Shown here piece after piece: positions 62,498-64,000 of a stretch of DNA of 64,000 nucleotides (within the stretch, counting starts at the first letter, position 1; each line of letters opens with the position of its first letter). The position numbers were made by a program, and so were the translations under genes. The notes below the pieces were generated by a model. That model was not told where the DNA came from and did no database searches. It saw only the letters and a list, made by a program, of their open reading frames with translations. Source of the stretch: Bradyrhizobium zhengyangense (GTDB lineage Bacteria > Pseudomonadota > Alphaproteobacteria > Rhizobiales > Xanthobacteraceae); NCBI RefSeq assembly GCF_022012435.1, contig NZ_JAKLUA010000001.1, forward strand, positions 1,364,001 to 1,428,000, read 5' to 3'.

Positions 62498-64000
62498 GGG
62501 ACGAGACGGTCCGGCTGGCCCTGCCCGCTTCAGGCGAAGCGACCGAGCGGCCGATCTCGATCGCGATCGTCGCGATGGGCGGCCAGGGCGGCGGCGTGCT
62601 GACAGACTGGATCGTGCAGCTCGCCGAGAACCACGGCTGGGTCGCGCAATCGACCTCCGTGCCCGGGGTTGCCCAGCGTACCGGCGCCACGATCTATTAC
62701 ATCGAGGCGATGCCGCCGCTTGACGGCCGCAAGCCGATCCTGTCGCTGATGCCGACGCCCGGCGATGTCGACGTGGTGATGGCGGCGGAGTTCATGGAGG
62801 CCGGCCGCTCGATCCTGCGCGGCCTGGTGACGCCTGACCGTACCACGCTGATCGCGTCCAATCACCGCTCGTTCGCGGTTGGCGAGAAGATCGCGCCGGG
62901 CAACGGTATCGCCGACAGCGGCGCCGTCACCGGCGCCATTGGCATTGCGGCGAAGACCGAGATTATCTTCGATCTGAATGCGCTCGCGATCGCGCATGGC
63001 AGCGTCATCTCGGCCGCGATGTTCGGCGCGCTCGCCGCGGCCGGTGTGCTGCCGTTCAGCCGCGACAGCTATCTCGACGTGATTCGCGCCGGCGGCAAAG
63101 GCGCCAAGGCCAGCGTCGAGACGTTCGAGGCTGCCTTCGCGCGGGTCAAGTCCGGTCCGGCCGAGGTTGCAGCGCCGGCGGAAGCGAAACCGGTCAGCAA
63201 GATCCCCTCGTCCGCAATCTCAGATCCGCAGCTCGGCGCACTGATCGCAAGATTGAACCAGGAACTGCCCGCGCCTGCGCTTGCCATGGCGCGCGCGGGC
63301 TTGCGCAAGGTCGTCGACTTCCAGGACGTCGCCTATGGCGGCGAATATCTCGATATCCTCAAGGTCCTGCACGCGGCCGACCGAAGCGCTGGCGGCGGCG
63401 CGCACGCCTATGCTTTTACGGAGGTCGCGGCAAAGTACCTCGCCAACGCCATGAGCTATGACGACGTGATCCGCGTCGCCGACCTCAAGACCCGCGCCGG
63501 TCGCCGCACGCGCATCGAGAACGAGCTCGAGATGTCGGACGGACAGGTGCTGCAGACCACGGAATTCATGCATCCGCGCATGGAGGAAGTGATGGGCATG
63601 CTGCCCGTGGGCGTCAGCCGCTGGCTTGGCGCGCGACCGCGCCTGCTCGGCTGGCTCGATCGGCGTGTCAACAAAGGGCGCCGAGTGAAGACCTATTCGC
63701 TGCCCTGGTTCCTGGCGCTCTATGTCGTCGGCGGGATGCGCGGCTTGCGCCGCCGCTCGCTCCGTCACGCCGTCGAGACGGCGCACCGGGATGCCTGGCT
63801 CAGGGCCGCGACCGACGCTGTCGCCAACAGTTACCAGCTCGGCGTCGAAATCCTGCAATGCCGCCGCCTCGTCAAAGGCTATTCCGATACCCACAGCCGC
63901 GGCTTGTCGAAATTCGACAGGACGCTCGCTGCGATCAAGCTGGTCGAACGCCGCGAGGATGCCGCCGACTGGGCGCGCCGATTGCGCGAGGCCGCGCTGA
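62494..64000 (+). CDS. iorB: Indolepyruvate oxidoreductase, beta subunit (3' end beyond window)
   Basis: The frame opens at the ATG overlapping the iorA stop and runs to the window end without a stop, so the gene is incomplete. VAMGGQGGGVLTDWIV and STSVPGVAQRTGATIYY are the pyruvate-ferredoxin oxidoreductase gamma-domain signatures of IorB. The visible 502 residues are already much longer than the roughly 200-residue IorB of archaea, meaning an extra C-terminal domain as in other proteobacterial members. Confidence 0.9.
   Translation, partial: MRDETVRLALPASGEATERPISIAIVAMGGQGGGVLTDWIVQLAENHGWVAQSTSVPGVAQRTGATIYYIEAMPPLDGRKPILSLMPTPGDVDVVMAAEFMEAGRSILRGLVTPDRTTLIASNHRSFAVGEKIAPGNGIADSGAVTGAIGIAAKTEIIFDLNALAIAHGSVISAAMFGALAAAGVLPFSRDSYLDVIRAGGKGAKASVETFEAAFARVKSGPAEVAAPAEAKPVSKIPSSAISDPQLGALIARLNQELPAPALAMARAGLRKVVDFQDVAYGGEYLDILKVLHAADRSAGGGAHAYAFTEVAAKYLANAMSYDDVIRVADLKTRAGRRTRIENELEMSDGQVLQTTEFMHPRMEEVMGMLPVGVSRWLGARPRLLGWLDRRVNKGRRVKTYSLPWFLALYVVGGMRGLRRRSLRHAVETAHRDAWLRAATDAVANSYQLGVEILQCRRLVKGYSDTHSRGLSKFDRTLAAIKLVERREDAADWARRLREAAL

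Noticed and set aside
1..64000. CRISPR arrays, tRNA, rRNA and riboswitches
   Set aside because: No regularly spaced repeats, cloverleaf or rRNA-like segments, or known riboswitch cores were seen on reading both strands; a covariance-model scan was not possible.

Overview
The window is high-GC DNA from an alphaproteobacterium, most likely Bradyrhizobium or a close relative. The grounds are the Rhizobium-type L-rhamnose locus (isomerase RhaI plus an aldolase-dehydrogenase fusion), the many ABC importers, the aromatic acyl-CoA chemistry, and a non-coding stretch at about 14.2-14.9 kb that resembles dispersed Bradyrhizobium repeats as I remember them. No database search was run. I saw no rRNA, tRNA, CRISPR array or complete insertion sequence.

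Layout. (1) 1-3.5 kb: the end of a GH1 beta-glucosidase, then glucokinase, a Pfk-2-type sugar-phosphate kinase and an ABC exporter membrane domain that lacks its ATPase. (2) 3.6-14.1 kb: L-rhamnose uptake and catabolism, with rhaDI on the minus strand and rhaR-T-P-Q-S-K on the plus strand. (3) 14.1-15.0 kb: non-coding, repeat-like. (4) 15.0-25.8 kb: an amino-sugar locus. A CUT1-type ABC importer, a MurQ-like etherase and a histidine-phosphatase-fold protein lie on the minus strand. GlcNAc kinase, a GntR/UTRA regulator, NagB-II, NagA and a Gfo/Idh/MocA oxidoreductase lie on the plus strand. (5) 25.8-31.7 kb: a cyclase-family hydrolase and an FAH-family hydrolase, divergent from a nitrate/sulfonate-type ABC importer with a GntR/FCD regulator. 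(6) 31.7-49.2 kb: an aromatic-acid locus with a 2-aminobenzoyl-CoA/salicyloyl-CoA monooxygenase-reductase, acyl-CoA dehydrogenase, RidA, MarR, CoA ligase, a second cyclase-family hydrolase, a DUF35-SDR fusion, a thiolase-like protein, Ohr, a racemase-like protein and a branched-chain-type ABC importer with two paralogous binding proteins. (7) 49.2-51.9 kb: a lower-GC two-gene island encoding a CHAT-protease-like protein and a small multi-pass membrane protein. (8) 52.1-56.0 kb: small stress or housekeeping-type genes with TetR and LysR regulators. (9) 56.0-60.2 kb: a nitrilase / gentisate-dioxygenase-like / FAH / thioesterase / EthD-like operon. (10) 60.3-64 kb: an indolepyruvate:ferredoxin oxidoreductase pair, cut by the window end.

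Most of the window serves uptake and breakdown of plant- or wall-derived compounds: beta-glucosides, rhamnose, amino sugars and aromatic or indolic acids. Each locus tends to carry its own regulator, and candidate operators can be seen for several of them.

The strongest candidate for an undescribed system is the CHAT protease plus membrane protein pair at 49670-51932. It is compact, translationally overlapping and compositionally foreign. Other notable points are three near-identical AT-rich sites that probably form one MarR regulon, a catalytically degraded SDR fused to a DUF35 domain beside a cysteine-less thiolase, and stem-loops placed just after two binding-protein genes.
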